DNA of 64,000 nt from Bradyrhizobium sp. 199 (lineage in GTDB: Bacteria > Pseudomonadota > Alphaproteobacteria > Rhizobiales > Xanthobacteraceae): the NCBI RefSeq assembly GCF_023073355.1, contig NZ_JADPJI010000005.1:124001-188000 (forward strand). The letters are read 5' to 3'. This document shows positions 8,456 through 17,812 of the stretch, one piece after another (positions within the stretch are counted from its first letter, which is position 1; each line of letters starts with the position of its first letter). The position numbers and the translations under genes are program-made. The notes beneath the pieces were generated by a model that did not search any database, had not been told where the DNA came from, and was given only the letters and a program-made list of their open reading frames with translations.

Positions 8456-9685
8456 ATGGCGCCTGGTCGAAAGCCGAGCATGGGGCAGCCCACCGGGCCG
8501 GACGCCGGCGAACACGCCCATGCGGCAATGATCGCGAAGGCTCGGGCGCTGGTGCCGCAGCTCCGAGAGCGGGCGGCGCGAACCGAGGAGCTGCGGCATC
8601 TGCCGTCAGAAACCGAGAGGGACCTCCACGACAGTGGTCTGTTCCGGATGCTCCAACCGGCACGGATTGGCGGCGCCGAGCTTGACTATGTCGCCCTCGT
8701 CGACTGCGCCGAGTTGCTCGGACAAGCGGACGCGTCGGTCGCCTGGAATCTCGCCAATCTGGCGAGCCATCACTGGATGCTCGGCATGTTCGAGCAGAAG
8801 GCTCAGGAGCTGGTCTGGGGCCGTGATCCGGACGCGCTGATCGCATCCTCGTTCATTTTCCCCGCCGGACGCGCCACGAGAGTCGCGGGCGGATACCAGC
8901 TGCACGGCAGCTGGCCGTTCTCCTCCGGCGTTGCCTCCTGCGAATGGAACATGCTTGCAAGCGTGGTCTACTCCGACGACGAGGCGGACGGCATTGAGTA
9001 TCGCATCTTTCTGCTGCCAAAAGGCGATTACAAGGTGCTGGACACTTGGAACGTCACGGGACTGCGCGGGACGGGGTCTTGCGACGTAGAGGTCAGGGAC
9101 GCCTTCGTGGCTGACCACATGACGCTCGCCGTCGGCGACCTCGCCGGCGGTCCGACGCCGGGAAGCAGGATCAATCCAAATCCGCTGTATGCGCTCCCCG
9201 TATTCTCGCTGTTCCCATACGTCCTCTCCGGGGTCGCGCTGGGGAATGCACAGGCGTGCCTCGACGATTACACGGAGGTCGCACGTCATCGTATTTCGAC
9301 CTACAACCGTGCCAAGCTGAGCGATTTTCAGAGCACTCAGATCAAGATCGCGGAGACTTCGGCCAAGATCGACGCCGCGCGGCTGATCATGCGGTCGGCA
9401 TGCCTCGATGCCATGGAGGACGCGCGACGCAATCACGTTCCTGACATGGCAACAAAGACCCGATATCGGCGCGACGGATCTTTTTCTGTGAATTTGTGTA
9501 CGGACGCGGTGTCGATGCTGTTTGCTGCGAGCGGCGCGCGCGGGCTGTTCACGAGCGGTGTGTTGCAGCGTCAATTCCGCGATGCTCACGCGATCAATTC
9601 GCATCTCGCATTCAACTTCGATTCGGCCGGGACCAACTATGGACGCGTGGCGCTGGGCCTGCCGTCCGAAAATCTCACGCTGTGA
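8456..9685 (+). CDS. Two-component flavin-dependent monooxygenase, oxygenase component (acyl-CoA dehydrogenase fold)
   Basis: A 409-residue protein with acyl-CoA-dehydrogenase architecture but of the group D hydroxylase type (HsaA / p-hydroxyphenylacetate hydroxylase C2 relatives). Seen: an N-terminal helical segment with SETERDLHDSGLFRMLQPAR, GGYQLHGSWPFSSGVASCEW in the middle domain, a TGLRGTGSCDVEV motif and a C-terminal helical bundle with AASGARGLFTSGVLQRQFRD. A flavin reductase gene follows after 9 bp, as expected for a reduced-flavin-dependent enzyme. The start at 8456 has GAGGGA 5 nt upstream. It would hydroxylate an aromatic or heteroaromatic ring; the substrate is unknown. Confidence 0.82.
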   Translation: MAPGRKPSMGQPTGPDAGEHAHAAMIAKARALVPQLRERAARTEELRHLPSETERDLHDSGLFRMLQPARIGGAELDYVALVDCAELLGQADASVAWNLANLASHHWMLGMFEQKAQELVWGRDPDALIASSFIFPAGRATRVAGGYQLHGSWPFSSGVASCEWNMLASVVYSDDEADGIEYRIFLLPKGDYKVLDTWNVTGLRGTGSCDVEVRDAFVADHMTLAVGDLAGGPTPGSRINPNPLYALPVFSLFPYVLSGVALGNAQACLDDYTEVARHRISTYNRAKLSDFQSTQIKIAETSAKIDAARLIMRSACLDAMEDARRNHVPDMATKTRYRRDGSFSVNLCTDAVSMLFAASGARGLFTSGVLQRQFRDAHAINSHLAFNFDSAGTNYGRVALGLPSENLTL

Positions 9686-9694
9686 GGCCGGCTG

Positions 9695-10258
9695 ATGAAT
9701 GATCTGCCGCAGCAGCCCCACGTTCCCGATCCCGCCAACGAATTCGCGAGCGATAGCTCGCAGATTGACCCTCGCGACTTTCGCAACGCGCTCGGAACCT
9801 ATGCAACGGGCGTGACGATCATCACGGCCGCGGCGCCTGACGGCAAGCCCTACGGGCTGACATGCAATTCGTTCGCCTCCGTGTCGCTGAATCCTCCGCT
9901 GGTGCTGTGGAGCCTGGTCGTCTACTCCTCGAGTCTGACCATCTTCCAGAACGCCAGCCATTTCACGGTCAACGTGCTTGGCGCTTCGCAGCAGGGGCTT
10001 GCGAACAAATTCGCCAAGTCGTCGGACGACAAGTTCACCGGTGTGGATTGGACGCCGGGCCTCGGCGGGGCGCCGGTGCTTGCGAAGAGCGTCTCCAACT
10101 TTCAATGCCGCTCCGTGAATCGCTATTATGGCGGCGACCACGTGATCTTTCTCGGCGCGGTCGAAGCCTACACCTACAATACGCAGGAGCCGCTGCTCTT
10201 TGCGCAGGGAGCGTTCGGCCGATTTCTCGCGGACGACGCGCGCAAGAAGACACCTTAG
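9695..10258 (+). CDS. Flavin reductase component (HpaC/DIM6-NTAB family)
   Basis: A 187-residue FMN/FAD-binding reductase that supplies reduced flavin to the oxygenase encoded just upstream. Family motifs: FRNALGTYATGVTIITA near the start of the domain (about 30-46), then GLTCNSFASVSLNPPLVLWS, FTVNVLGASQQGLANKFA and a C-terminal GDHVIFLGAVEAY. The first ~25 residues are a polar extension. It is separated by 9 bp from the oxygenase gene, so it is almost certainly co-transcribed and translationally close. Confidence 0.9.
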   Translation: MNDLPQQPHVPDPANEFASDSSQIDPRDFRNALGTYATGVTIITAAAPDGKPYGLTCNSFASVSLNPPLVLWSLVVYSSSLTIFQNASHFTVNVLGASQQGLANKFAKSSDDKFTGVDWTPGLGGAPVLAKSVSNFQCRSVNRYYGGDHVIFLGAVEAYTYNTQEPLLFAQGAFGRFLADDARKKTP

Positions 10259-10281
10259 CGCTTCAGGTCGCGCTCGATGGC

Positions 10282-11190
10282 TTAGCGCTCCGCCGCTGAA
10301 AGCTTGTAAATTTCCAGTGCGTCCGCTTCCGCGCCGCGCGCGGCCTTGGCCAACCTGAAGAGCTGGCCCGCAAGCGAGGCCATCGGCACAGGCGTCGACG
10401 TCGCCTGTGCGATGTCGGCGACGGTATCGAGATCCTTGAGCATCGTTGCGACGTGGCCGAGCGGCGGGGAGTGAATCCCTTGGACCATCCGCGGCACGAA
10501 GAGCTGGAGCGGGATGGAATCCGCAAAGCCGCCGGCGAGCGCTTCAGGCAGGCGATTAGCATCAATGCCGGCGTTGACGGCCAGGCGCGTGGCTTCGGCC
10601 AGGACCGCCATCGCGCAGCCGACGATCACCTGATTGCACAGCTTTGTGGTCTGGCCGGCGCCGGTCGGACCCATGTGGGTGAACCTGCGCGCCATGGTCA
10701 AAACGTAGGGGCGTACCCTCTCGATGTCGGCCGCCTCTCCGCCCGCCATGATCGCAAGCGTGCCTTCCTCGGCGCCCTTCGTTCCGCCGGAAACCGGTGC
10801 ATCGATCCAGCCGGCGCCGTTGGCGTCTTTCAGTCGCTTGGCGAGCTCGCGCGCGGCGTCGGGATGTATCGACGAGAAGTCGACGACCAGCTTGCCTGCG
10901 CCGGGCGCCGCTGCAAGCCCGTCGGTCCCGAAGATCACCTCGTCGACCGCCGCCGCGTCCGTCACGCACATGAAAGCAATATCCGAGTTCACCAGGAGAT
11001 CGCGAGGCGTGACTGCGGCCTTGGCCCCGGCCTCGACCAGCGGAGCCACCTTGCCTACCGAACGGTTCCAGATGTTGACCTGATAGCCAGCCTTAAGCAG
11101 GCGTCGGGTCATCGGCGTTCCCATCAGCCCCAGGCCGAGATAGCCAAGCCTCTCGGCACCTTGCGGGTTCGCCTTGCTCGCATCAGCCAT
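10282..11190 (-). CDS. NAD(P)-dependent 3-hydroxyisobutyrate dehydrogenase-family oxidoreductase
   Basis: A 302-residue beta-hydroxyacid dehydrogenase. It has GLGLMG (19-24) for dinucleotide binding, the substrate loop with DAPVSGGTKGAEEGTL (130-145), and catalytic Lys183 in GAGQTTKLCNQ. Relatives include 3-hydroxyisobutyrate, tartronate-semialdehyde and L-threonate dehydrogenases, so the substrate is a short beta-hydroxy acid. The ATG at 11190 has GGGAGG 6 nt upstream; the longer open frame crosses the divergent promoter of the ABC binding-protein gene. It is transcribed away from that gene. Confidence 0.88.
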   Translation of the reverse strand: MADASKANPQGAERLGYLGLGLMGTPMTRRLLKAGYQVNIWNRSVGKVAPLVEAGAKAAVTPRDLLVNSDIAFMCVTDAAAVDEVIFGTDGLAAAPGAGKLVVDFSSIHPDAARELAKRLKDANGAGWIDAPVSGGTKGAEEGTLAIMAGGEAADIERVRPYVLTMARRFTHMGPTGAGQTTKLCNQVIVGCAMAVLAEATRLAVNAGIDANRLPEALAGGFADSIPLQLFVPRMVQGIHSPPLGHVATMLKDLDTVADIAQATSTPVPMASLAGQLFRLAKAARGAEADALEIYKLSAAER

Positions 11191-11359
11191 AGGTTGCCTC
11201 CCTTCTGTCGCAGTGCGACGCCGCTTTACCATACATTGCGCATCGGACGGCAAAACCGCCCGGCTCGCATGGCTTGCCTGATTGTTTGAACCATGAAACA
11301 TTTGATCCCGGTCGGGTTGAGGTGGCGCCGGTCGGCGCCGGAGCAGCGGAGTGGGCACC

Positions 11360-12343
11360 ATGCGAACCGTTTCGAAGTGGATCCTGGCTTTGGGGGCGGC
11401 AGCGGCCGTGAGCGCGGGAGCAACCTCCTCATGGGCGCAGCAGACGATCCGCGTCGGCTGGACGATCCCGGCCGAAGAATCCAAATACTGGATGATGCGC
11501 CGCCCGGCTGAATTTCCCAGTATCGGCAAAACCTACAACATCGAATGGACCCAATTCCAGGGCACCGCGCCGATGACGCAGGCACTCGCGGCTGGCGCGC
11601 TGGATTGCGCGACGCAGGCGCCACTGTCGCTCGCCAACGGTGTGGTCGGCGGCAATCTCAAAGCCTACATCGTGGCGCAGCACGTGTTCGAGAAGCCTGG
11701 CGGTTTCTCCGTCTATTGGGCGGTCATGGATGACTCGCCCATCAAGACAATCGCTGATCTCAAGGGCAAAACGGTCGGCATTTCCGTGATCGGCGGTGGC
11801 ACGCAAGGCCCGTTCAACCTGCTGCTGAAGCAGAATGGCGTCGATCCAGCGAGGGATATCAAGCTGGTCGAGGTCGGCTTTGCCGTCTCCGAGGATGCGC
11901 TGCGCCAGGGCCGTGTCGATGCGGTCAACATGAACCAGCCGTTTGCCGCGCGCGCGGAGGCTAAGGGTGGCACAAGGAAGCTGTTCTCGCTGTCCCAGGC
12001 CATGCCGAACATCGTGCATATCCTCGAAGCCTGCCGGGCCGATTTCGTCGACAAGAACCCCGAGCTGGTCAAGACCTATGTCCGCGACATCACGTCGGGC
12101 ATGAAGAAGGCGCTGGCCAACCGCGAGGAGACTCTCAAGGTGGTCAACGAAGTCCTGAAGGCGCCTATCCCGGTGCTCGAGACCTACCTGCTCAAGGACA
12201 ACGATTTCGGCCGTGATCCAGGCGCGGCGCCGAACTTCCCCGCGATCCAGAAGATGCTGGACATCTACGCGGAGACCGGAATGCTGCCGAAACTGGATGT
12301 CGCGCAGTTCAAGCATCCGGCGATCGTCGCTCCGCTGCAGTAG
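11360..12343 (+). CDS. ABC transporter periplasmic binding protein (NMT1/SsuA/TauA type)
   Basis: A 327-residue protein with a signal peptide (MRTVSKWILALGAAAAVSAG, cleavage near WAQ-QT). The mature part has the NMT1/THI5-like order: PMTQALAAGALDCATQAPLS, IADLKGKTVGISVIGGGTQG, EDALRQGRVDAVNMNQPFA. It delivers a small organic substrate to the membrane complex encoded at 14240-16631. The ATG at 11360 is placed 8 nt after GGAG. An ilvD-type gene separates it from the ATPase, so the transporter and enzyme genes are interleaved, as is common for catabolic uptake clusters. Confidence 0.88.
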   Translation: MRTVSKWILALGAAAAVSAGATSSWAQQTIRVGWTIPAEESKYWMMRRPAEFPSIGKTYNIEWTQFQGTAPMTQALAAGALDCATQAPLSLANGVVGGNLKAYIVAQHVFEKPGGFSVYWAVMDDSPIKTIADLKGKTVGISVIGGGTQGPFNLLLKQNGVDPARDIKLVEVGFAVSEDALRQGRVDAVNMNQPFAARAEAKGGTRKLFSLSQAMPNIVHILEACRADFVDKNPELVKTYVRDITSGMKKALANREETLKVVNEVLKAPIPVLETYLLKDNDFGRDPGAAPNFPAIQKMLDIYAETGMLPKLDVAQFKHPAIVAPLQ

Positions 12344-12422
12344 GCGAGCGGGCGAACGATCCGAACGAGGAGCTTGCGGCGTCCCCGGATGATCCGGGAC
12401 GAGGCACGAAGAAGATGCGCGC

Positions 12423-14117
12423 ATGAAGAAGTTGCGATCACGAGTCACGACAGACGGCCTCGACCGGGCTCCGCACCGGGCGTTCATGCGTGCGATGGGG
12501 CTCGACGACGCGGCGATTGCGAAGCCGATGGTGGGCGTCGTCAGCATGAAGGGCGAGCAGACGCCCTGCAACATGACCCACGACTTCCAGGTGGCTGCGG
12601 CCAAAACCGGAATTGAGGAGGCCGGCGGCACGCCCCGCGAATTCTCGACCGTGTCGGTTTCCGACGGCATCAGCATGAATCACGAGGGAATGAAGTTCTC
12701 GCTGTTTTCGCGTGAACTGATCGCCGACTCGATCGAGGCCGTCGTCCATGGTTTGGCTTACGACGCTCTGATCGGCTACGGCGGATGCGACAAGACGCTT
12801 CCCGGCGTGATGATGGGCATGGTTCGTTGCAACGTGCCGTCCATCTTCATCTATGGCGGGAGCTCGCTGCCGGGCCGCGTGGACGGGCGTACGCTGACGG
12901 TGCTCGACTCCTACGAGGCTGTCGGCAGCTTCATGACGGGGGAGATCGATGGCGGCACGCTCGAGCGGATCGAGCGTGCCTGCTTGCCGACGATCGGCGC
13001 GTGCGCCGGTCAGTTCACCGCGAACACAATGGGAATGGTCTCGGAGGCGATGGGACTGACCATTCCCAACGTCTCGATGGTCCCCGGAGTCTATGCCGAG
13101 CGCGCGCAGATTTCGCGGCGCGCCGGGCGCCTGATCATGGAGATGCTGGAGCGCGGCGGGCCGTTGCCACGCGACATCGTGACGCGGAAATCCCTGGAGA
13201 ACGGCGCGGCGATCGTTGCGGCGACAGGCGGCTCGACCAACGCTGCGCTGCATCTGCCTGCGATCGCGAACGAAGCCGGCATTGCATTCACAATCGACGA
13301 TGTGGGGGAGGTCTTCACCAGGACGCCGTTGATCGGAAATCTGCGCCCGGGCGGCAAGTACACCGCAAAGGATGTCTACGACATCGGCGGCGCGGCGGTC
13401 GTCATCCGTGAGCTGATCCAGAGTGGGCATATCGATGGCAGCTGCTTGTCCATCACCGGCCGCACCCTTGCTGAAGAATATGGCGCGGCCAACGCACCCG
13501 ATGGAGAAGTTGTGCATGCGGTACGTGCGCCGATCATGCCTGATGGCGGCGTGGCGGTGCTGAAGGGAAATCTCTGTCCCGACGGTGCCGTGATCAAGGT
13601 CGCGGGTTTGAAGAGCCAGTTTTTCGAAGGCGTGGCGCGCGTGTTCGAGGACGAGGAAGCTTGCGTGAAAGCGGTTCGTGACCGCAGTTACAAGGCAGGT
13701 GAGGTTCTCGTGATCCGCAATGAGGGGCCGGTCGGCGGTCCCGGCATGCGTGAGATGCTCGGCGTCACCGCGCTGATCTACGGGCAGGGCATGGGCGAAA
13801 AGGTGGCCCTGATCACCGATGGCCGGTTCTCCGGCGCGACCCGCGGCATGTGCATCGGCTACGTGGCCCCCGAAGCATTTGTCGGCGGTCCGCTGGCGCT
13901 CGTTCGCGACGGTGATAGGATCCGGATCGATGCGGCAAACCGGCGGATGGATGTGCTGCTCGATGAGCAGGTACTCACCGCGCGACGACGAGATTGGAAG
14001 CCAGGTCTGCCGCGTCACCGTGCAGGTGCGCTTGCAAAATATGCGCGACTGGTAGGGCAGGCGCCGGGCGGAGCCGTTACGCATGAAGGCCCGGCAGAAT
14101 GGCCGTGGTTCGAATGA
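12423..14117 (+). CDS. IlvD/Edd-family dehydratase
   Basis: A 564-residue Fe-S dehydratase of the dihydroxy-acid/6-phosphogluconate/aldonate family. Cluster cysteines are Cys49 (TPCNMTHD), Cys122 ([11 protein letters not shown], with neighbouring Lys124 as candidate carbamylated lysine) and Cys194 ([12 protein letters not shown]). The C-terminal [12 protein letters not shown] and [19 protein letters not shown] motifs are intact. Being embedded in an ABC-uptake/catabolic block rather than beside ilv genes, it probably dehydrates a catabolic 2,3-dihydroxy acid or sugar acid rather than serving branched-chain amino acid synthesis. That substrate assignment is inference. ATG at 12423. Confidence 0.88.
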   Translation: MKKLRSRVTTDGLDRAPHRAFMRAMGLDDAAIAKPMVGVVSMKGEQTPCNMTHDFQVAAAKTGIEEAGGTPREFSTVSVSDGISMNHEGMKFSLFSRELIADSIEAVVHGLAYDALIGYGGCDKTLPGVMMGMVRCNVPSIFIYGGSSLPGRVDGRTLTVLDSYEAVGSFMTGEIDGGTLERIERACLPTIGACAGQFTANTMGMVSEAMGLTIPNVSMVPGVYAERAQISRRAGRLIMEMLERGGPLPRDIVTRKSLENGAAIVAATGGSTNAALHLPAIANEAGIAFTIDDVGEVFTRTPLIGNLRPGGKYTAKDVYDIGGAAVVIRELIQSGHIDGSCLSITGRTLAEEYGAANAPDGEVVHAVRAPIMPDGGVAVLKGNLCPDGAVIKVAGLKSQFFEGVARVFEDEEACVKAVRDRSYKAGEVLVIRNEGPVGGPGMREMLGVTALIYGQGMGEKVALITDGRFSGATRGMCIGYVAPEAFVGGPLALVRDGDRIRIDAANRRMDVLLDEQVLTARRRDWKPGLPRHRAGALAKYARLVGQAPGGAVTHEGPAEWPWFE

Positions 14118-14239
14118 CGCACCGCACGCGTGCGAAAACGGCCGTCTGTCTGGCAGGTTTCTTGCTAAGCTCGTGCCGCTAACGAAGAACGTTCAGCAGG
14201 TTCGCCGAGAATGTTCGCGCGAGTGAGACCAGAGACGGG

Positions 14240-15085
14240 ATGACGGTGGTGCCAGCGAGATCGAGCGAATGGGTGAGACCGGTGACATCACAACAGCCGG
14301 CTTCTGCAATCATCGAGATCGACCGCGTCTCGCAGGTCTTCCAGACCTCGGCGCGCAAGGGTCATGTGGCGTTGTCGGACATCTCGCTGACGATTGACGA
14401 GAGAGCCTTCGTCTCCATCCTCGGTCCGTCCGGCTGCGGCAAGTCGACACTGCTCTATATCGTCGGCGGTTTTGTCAGCCCGACCAGCGGCACGGCGAAA
14501 ATCAAGGGCCGTGCGATCACAGGGCCCGGTCCGGACCGCGGACCGGTGTTCCAAGAGTTTGCCCTGTTCCCCTGGAAGACCGTGCTGGGCAATGTGATGT
14601 ATGGCCCGCGCCAGCAAGGTGTGCGTGCCGCCGAGGCGGAAGCGCAGAGCCGGACCTTGATCGAGATGGTCGGCCTCAAGGGCTTTGAGAATTTCTACCC
14701 AAAGGAATTGTCAGGCGGCATGAAACAGCGCGTCGCGCTGGCGCGGACACTCGCCTACCATCCCGAAGTGCTGCTGATGGACGAGCCGTTCGGCGCGCTC
14801 GACGCGCACACAAGGACGCGCCTGCAGAACGACCTCCTGAACATCTGGGAGCGTGACCGCAAGACCGTGCTGTTCGTCACCCACTCCGTCGACGAGGCCG
14901 TCTTCCTCTCGGACAAGGTCGTCATGATGTCGAACTCTCCCGGCCGGATCCGGCAGGTGATCGACATCGACCTGCCGCGCCCGCGCCGCCGCAACGAGCT
15001 GTTGCTCGATCCGCGCTACCAGAAGTACGTCGTCGATATCGAGCGCATGTTCGATGACGGCGACGAAGGCGGGCCAGCCTTATGA
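14240..15085 (+). CDS. ABC transporter ATPase (nitrate/sulfonate/taurine type)
   Basis: A 281-residue nucleotide-binding subunit. Walker A is GPSGCGKST, the Q-loop is PVFQEFALFPWKTV, the signature is LSGGMKQR, Walker B is VLLMDEPFGALD and the switch His lies in VTHSVDEA. The N-terminal ~20 residues vary, so the true start could be the GTG at 14282 rather than the ATG at 14240. Its last four bases overlap the next permease start (ATGA), indicating coupled translation. It energises uptake of the ligand bound by the protein at 11360-12343. Confidence 0.92.
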   Translation: MTVVPARSSEWVRPVTSQQPASAIIEIDRVSQVFQTSARKGHVALSDISLTIDERAFVSILGPSGCGKSTLLYIVGGFVSPTSGTAKIKGRAITGPGPDRGPVFQEFALFPWKTVLGNVMYGPRQQGVRAAEAEAQSRTLIEMVGLKGFENFYPKELSGGMKQRVALARTLAYHPEVLLMDEPFGALDAHTRTRLQNDLLNIWERDRKTVLFVTHSVDEAVFLSDKVVMMSNSPGRIRQVIDIDLPRPRRRNELLLDPRYQKYVVDIERMFDDGDEGGPAL

Positions 15086-15867
15086 TGTCGCCGGCCGCCT
15101 TGATCAGACGAGCCGCGCCGGTGCTGGCCTGCATCGGATTGCTGGCGCTGTGGCAGGTCGCCTCGCTGGCGCTGAAGAACGACAGCTTCCCGACCGCGAT
15201 CGAGGCGATCCGGGCAATTCCCGATATCCTCGGCGACAAGGAATCCCTGATCAACATCCTGGCCTCGCTTCGCCGCATGGCGATCGGGTTTGGCCTAGCG
15301 GTGCTGGCTTCCATTCCGCTGGGCCTGTTGATGGGACGCAGCAGGGGCGTTGCGGCTTTTTTCAATCCGCTTCTGATGGTGATCTATCCGGTGCCGAAGG
15401 CCGCCTTGATGCCGATTATCATGCTTTGGCTCGGCGTCGGCGACATCACCAAGACATTGGTGATCTTCCTGGGCGTCAGCCTTCCCGTCATCTATCATAG
15501 CTTCGAGGGTGCCAAAGCTGTCGAAGAGAAGATGCTGTGGTCGGGCGCCGCGATGGGGCTCTCGCCCGCGCAACGCCTGGTGCGGATCGTGTTGCCGGCG
15601 GCTCTGCCGGAAATCCTGACCGGGTGCCGCACGGGACTGGTGCTGGCGCTGATCACGATGATCACCAGCGAGATGATCGCCCGCCAATCCGGCGCGGGCA
15701 ACATCCTGTTCAATGCGCTCGACATGGGCCAGTATGACACCGTGTTTGCGATGATCATCATCGTGGGGGCGATGGGAATCTGCCTCGACGCGATTTTCGA
15801 AAGGGTGCGTGCCAGGCTCGTGCGTTGGTCCGAGCCTCAGTTCGACATACCGCTGAGCTTCTCGTGA
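15082..15867 (+). CDS. ABC transporter permease 1 (BPD_transp_1 type)
   Basis: A 261-residue inner-membrane permease with about six hydrophobic helices. The coupling EAA-like loop is seen as AMGLSPAQRLVRIVLPAALPEILTG (about 170-195; G three residues into the loop). It overlaps the ATPase gene by 4 bp and the second permease by 1 bp, so the three genes form one tight unit. Two separate permeases imply a heterodimeric channel, unusual but known for NMT1-type importers. Confidence 0.9.
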   Translation: MMSPAALIRRAAPVLACIGLLALWQVASLALKNDSFPTAIEAIRAIPDILGDKESLINILASLRRMAIGFGLAVLASIPLGLLMGRSRGVAAFFNPLLMVIYPVPKAALMPIIMLWLGVGDITKTLVIFLGVSLPVIYHSFEGAKAVEEKMLWSGAAMGLSPAQRLVRIVLPAALPEILTGCRTGLVLALITMITSEMIARQSGAGNILFNALDMGQYDTVFAMIIIVGAMGICLDAIFERVRARLVRWSEPQFDIPLSFS

Positions 15868-16631
15868 TGTCGCGCCTTCCTTCTCCCTACGTCCTTCTTG
15901 GGATTGCCCCGATCGTGCTGGTCATCGCCTTGTGGCAAGGCCTGGTGTCATTCGGCTTCGCCCCAGCGGTCTTGCTGCCGCCGCCGGGCTTCGTCTTCAG
16001 CCGCCTGCTCCAGCAGCTCCTGACGTGGACATTTCAGCAGGAGATCGCGGCAACCTTGATCCGGCTGTTTGCAGGGTTCGCGATTGCGGTCGTGCTGGGT
16101 GTCAGTCTCGGCATTGCCGCCGCCGCCAATCCCGCGATCAATGCCGTGGTTCGGCCAATCGTGCGCGTATTGGCGCCATTGCCCAAGGTCGCGCTCTATC
16201 CAGCATTGCTGCTGCTGCTCGGCTTCGGCCACGGGTCGAAGATCACATTGGTGGCTGCCGACGCTCTTTTCCCCATTCTATTGTCGACCTATTACGGTGC
16301 CTCGATCGTCGAACAGAAGCTGATCTGGTCGGCGATGGCGGCGGGATCGCGTCGCACCGAAATTCTGTTCAAGGTGGTGCTACCGGCGGCGATGCCGTCG
16401 ATCCTGACCGGATGCCGGATCGGGCTTGTCATTTCCTGCATCGTAGTGTTTCTGGCCGAGATGATCACGTCGACGGACGGGTTGGGGCATGCGCTCGTGA
16501 CCGCAGCCCGAACTTTTCAGGCCGTCGACATGTTCGTGCCCTTGATTACGATCTCGCTGCTGGGCCTGATCCTGAATGGCCTGCTCGGGGCGGTGCGCTC
16601 GTACCTGCTACGGGGCTTTCCCGAAGCGTGA
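15867..16631 (+). CDS. ABC transporter permease 2 (BPD_transp_1 type)
   Basis: A 254-residue inner-membrane permease paralogous to the one encoded just before it. It shares the Trp-rich start (LWQGLV), the proline/lysine segment VLAPLPKVALYPALLLLLG and the EAA loop SAMAAGSRRTEILFKVVLPA. The ATG at 15867 overlaps the stop of the preceding gene (TGATG). It pairs with permease 1 to form the channel. Confidence 0.9.
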   Translation: MSRLPSPYVLLGIAPIVLVIALWQGLVSFGFAPAVLLPPPGFVFSRLLQQLLTWTFQQEIAATLIRLFAGFAIAVVLGVSLGIAAAANPAINAVVRPIVRVLAPLPKVALYPALLLLLGFGHGSKITLVAADALFPILLSTYYGASIVEQKLIWSAMAAGSRRTEILFKVVLPAAMPSILTGCRIGLVISCIVVFLAEMITSTDGLGHALVTAARTFQAVDMFVPLITISLLGLILNGLLGAVRSYLLRGFPEA

Positions 16632-16666
16632 ACTGACCAAGAAGACGAGACGACCGGGAGTGAATC

Positions 16667-17713
16667 ATGCTGACTGATCGCATCGAGGCAAAGTGGATCG
16701 ACGCATTCTGCGAGATCTTTGAACGCTGCGCCGTGAAGGCCGGCGATACCGCCGCGATCCTCTCGGAAACCCAGTCGCGTGCGCTGAATGTGCATCTGGC
16801 AGAACTGGCGCTGCTGCGGATGGGTGCGCGGCCATTTCATGTGGTGATGCCGACCCCGCGCAATCGTAATATCGTCCCGGTGCGCTCAACAGGGGCGAGC
16901 GAGGCGATCCAGAAACTTGGTCCGGTCATCACCGCGCTTCAGCAGGCCGGCTTCGTGGTGGATTGCACCATCGAAGGCCTGATGCACGCGGCGGAGACGC
17001 CGGAGATATTGAAGGCCGGGGCGCGGATCCTGGTGATCTCCAACGAGCATCCCGAGGCGCTGGAACGCATGGTGCCGGATTCCGCGCTCGAGAAGCGTGT
17101 TCGGGCGGCGGCGAAGATGCTGCGGGGGACCAAGCGGATGCGTGTCACTTCGAAGGCCGGCACGGCGCTCGATGTCGATATGGTCGGCGCGTCCACGGTC
17201 GGCGTGTGGGGTTGGACCGACAAGCCCGGTACGCTGGCGCATTGGCCGGGTGGCATCGTCGTCAGCTTTCCCAAGAGCGGGACGATCAACGGCACGCTGG
17301 TGATGGCGCCGGGCGACATCAATTTGACTTTCAAGCGTTACCTGTCCTCGCCTGTGAAGATGACCTTGAAGGACGACTATGTCGTCGAGCTGCAAGGCGA
17401 GGGCACGGATGCTGCGATGATGCGCGCCTATCTCGCAGCGTGGGGAGATCGCGAAGCCTATGCGGTCTCGCATGTCGGTTTCGGCATGAACCCCGGTGCA
17501 CGTTATGAAGCGCTGTCGATGTACGACCAGCGCGACACTAACGGCACGGAGATCCGGGCCGTCTGCGGCAATTTCCTGTTCTCGACCGGCGCGAACGAAT
17601 TCGCCGGCCGCTACACCGCGGGGCATTTCGATCTGCCGATGATGGGAACGACGATCGAGCTCGATGGCGTCGCGGTGGTGCGTGAAGGCGTTCTGCAGGA
17701 CGTCTTCGGCTAA
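16667..17713 (+). CDS. NicX-like ring-cleavage dioxygenase (2,5-dihydroxypyridine 5,6-dioxygenase / M29-like fold)
   Basis: A 348-residue protein. From memory it aligns along its length with NicX of Pseudomonas putida, which opens 2,5-dihydroxypyridine to N-formylmaleamate with Fe(II). Shared stretches include AGARILVISNEHPEALERM, a KAGT...DKPG...HWPGG core, NGTLVMAPGDINLTFKRY, AVSHVGFGMNP and GNFLFSTGANE. The NicX metal-site residues (two His, one Ser, one Asp) appear kept as His269, Ser306, His320 and Asp322, with identical 37-residue spacing between the first two. Databases may label it an aminopeptidase because of the shared M29 fold. It ends the ABC/IlvD unit; the actual ring substrate is not proven. 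Confidence 0.7.
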   Translation: MLTDRIEAKWIDAFCEIFERCAVKAGDTAAILSETQSRALNVHLAELALLRMGARPFHVVMPTPRNRNIVPVRSTGASEAIQKLGPVITALQQAGFVVDCTIEGLMHAAETPEILKAGARILVISNEHPEALERMVPDSALEKRVRAAAKMLRGTKRMRVTSKAGTALDVDMVGASTVGVWGWTDKPGTLAHWPGGIVVSFPKSGTINGTLVMAPGDINLTFKRYLSSPVKMTLKDDYVVELQGEGTDAAMMRAYLAAWGDREAYAVSHVGFGMNPGARYEALSMYDQRDTNGTEIRAVCGNFLFSTGANEFAGRYTAGHFDLPMMGTTIELDGVAVVREGVLQDVFG

Positions 17714-17812
17714 AGCATGATCCGGAAAAGTGCGCAGCGGTTTTCCGACAAGATCATGCTTAAACAATAACCTAAGCGCGATGGCGATTCATCCTAATCG
17801 CATGCGCTTTAG
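17712..17812. repeat. Dispersed palindromic intergenic element, copy 2
   Basis: Near-identical to copy 1 at 2597 (aaagcatgatccggaaaag onward) but with changes in the terminal stem (aagcgcgatggcgatt against aatcgcatgcgctt) that leave it imperfect. It fills the whole space between the convergent NicX-like and 3-hydroxyacyl-CoA dehydrogenase genes. It starts within the TAA of the former and carries the TAA of the latter (17809-17811). Confidence 0.8.

Noticed and set aside
8606..10141. 511-codon open frame antisense to the two-component monooxygenase
   Set aside because: The plus strand carries clear oxygenase and flavin reductase families with ribosome sites; the antisense frame has none.
12438..14084. 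548-codon open frame antisense to the IlvD-type gene
   Set aside because: It is a His/Arg-rich shadow of a strongly conserved dehydratase.
16667..17713. Plain leucyl aminopeptidase (M29) annotation
   Set aside because: The NicX metal-binding residues with conserved spacing and long stretches resembling NicX fit better than the peptidase, although this was judged from memory and by eye.
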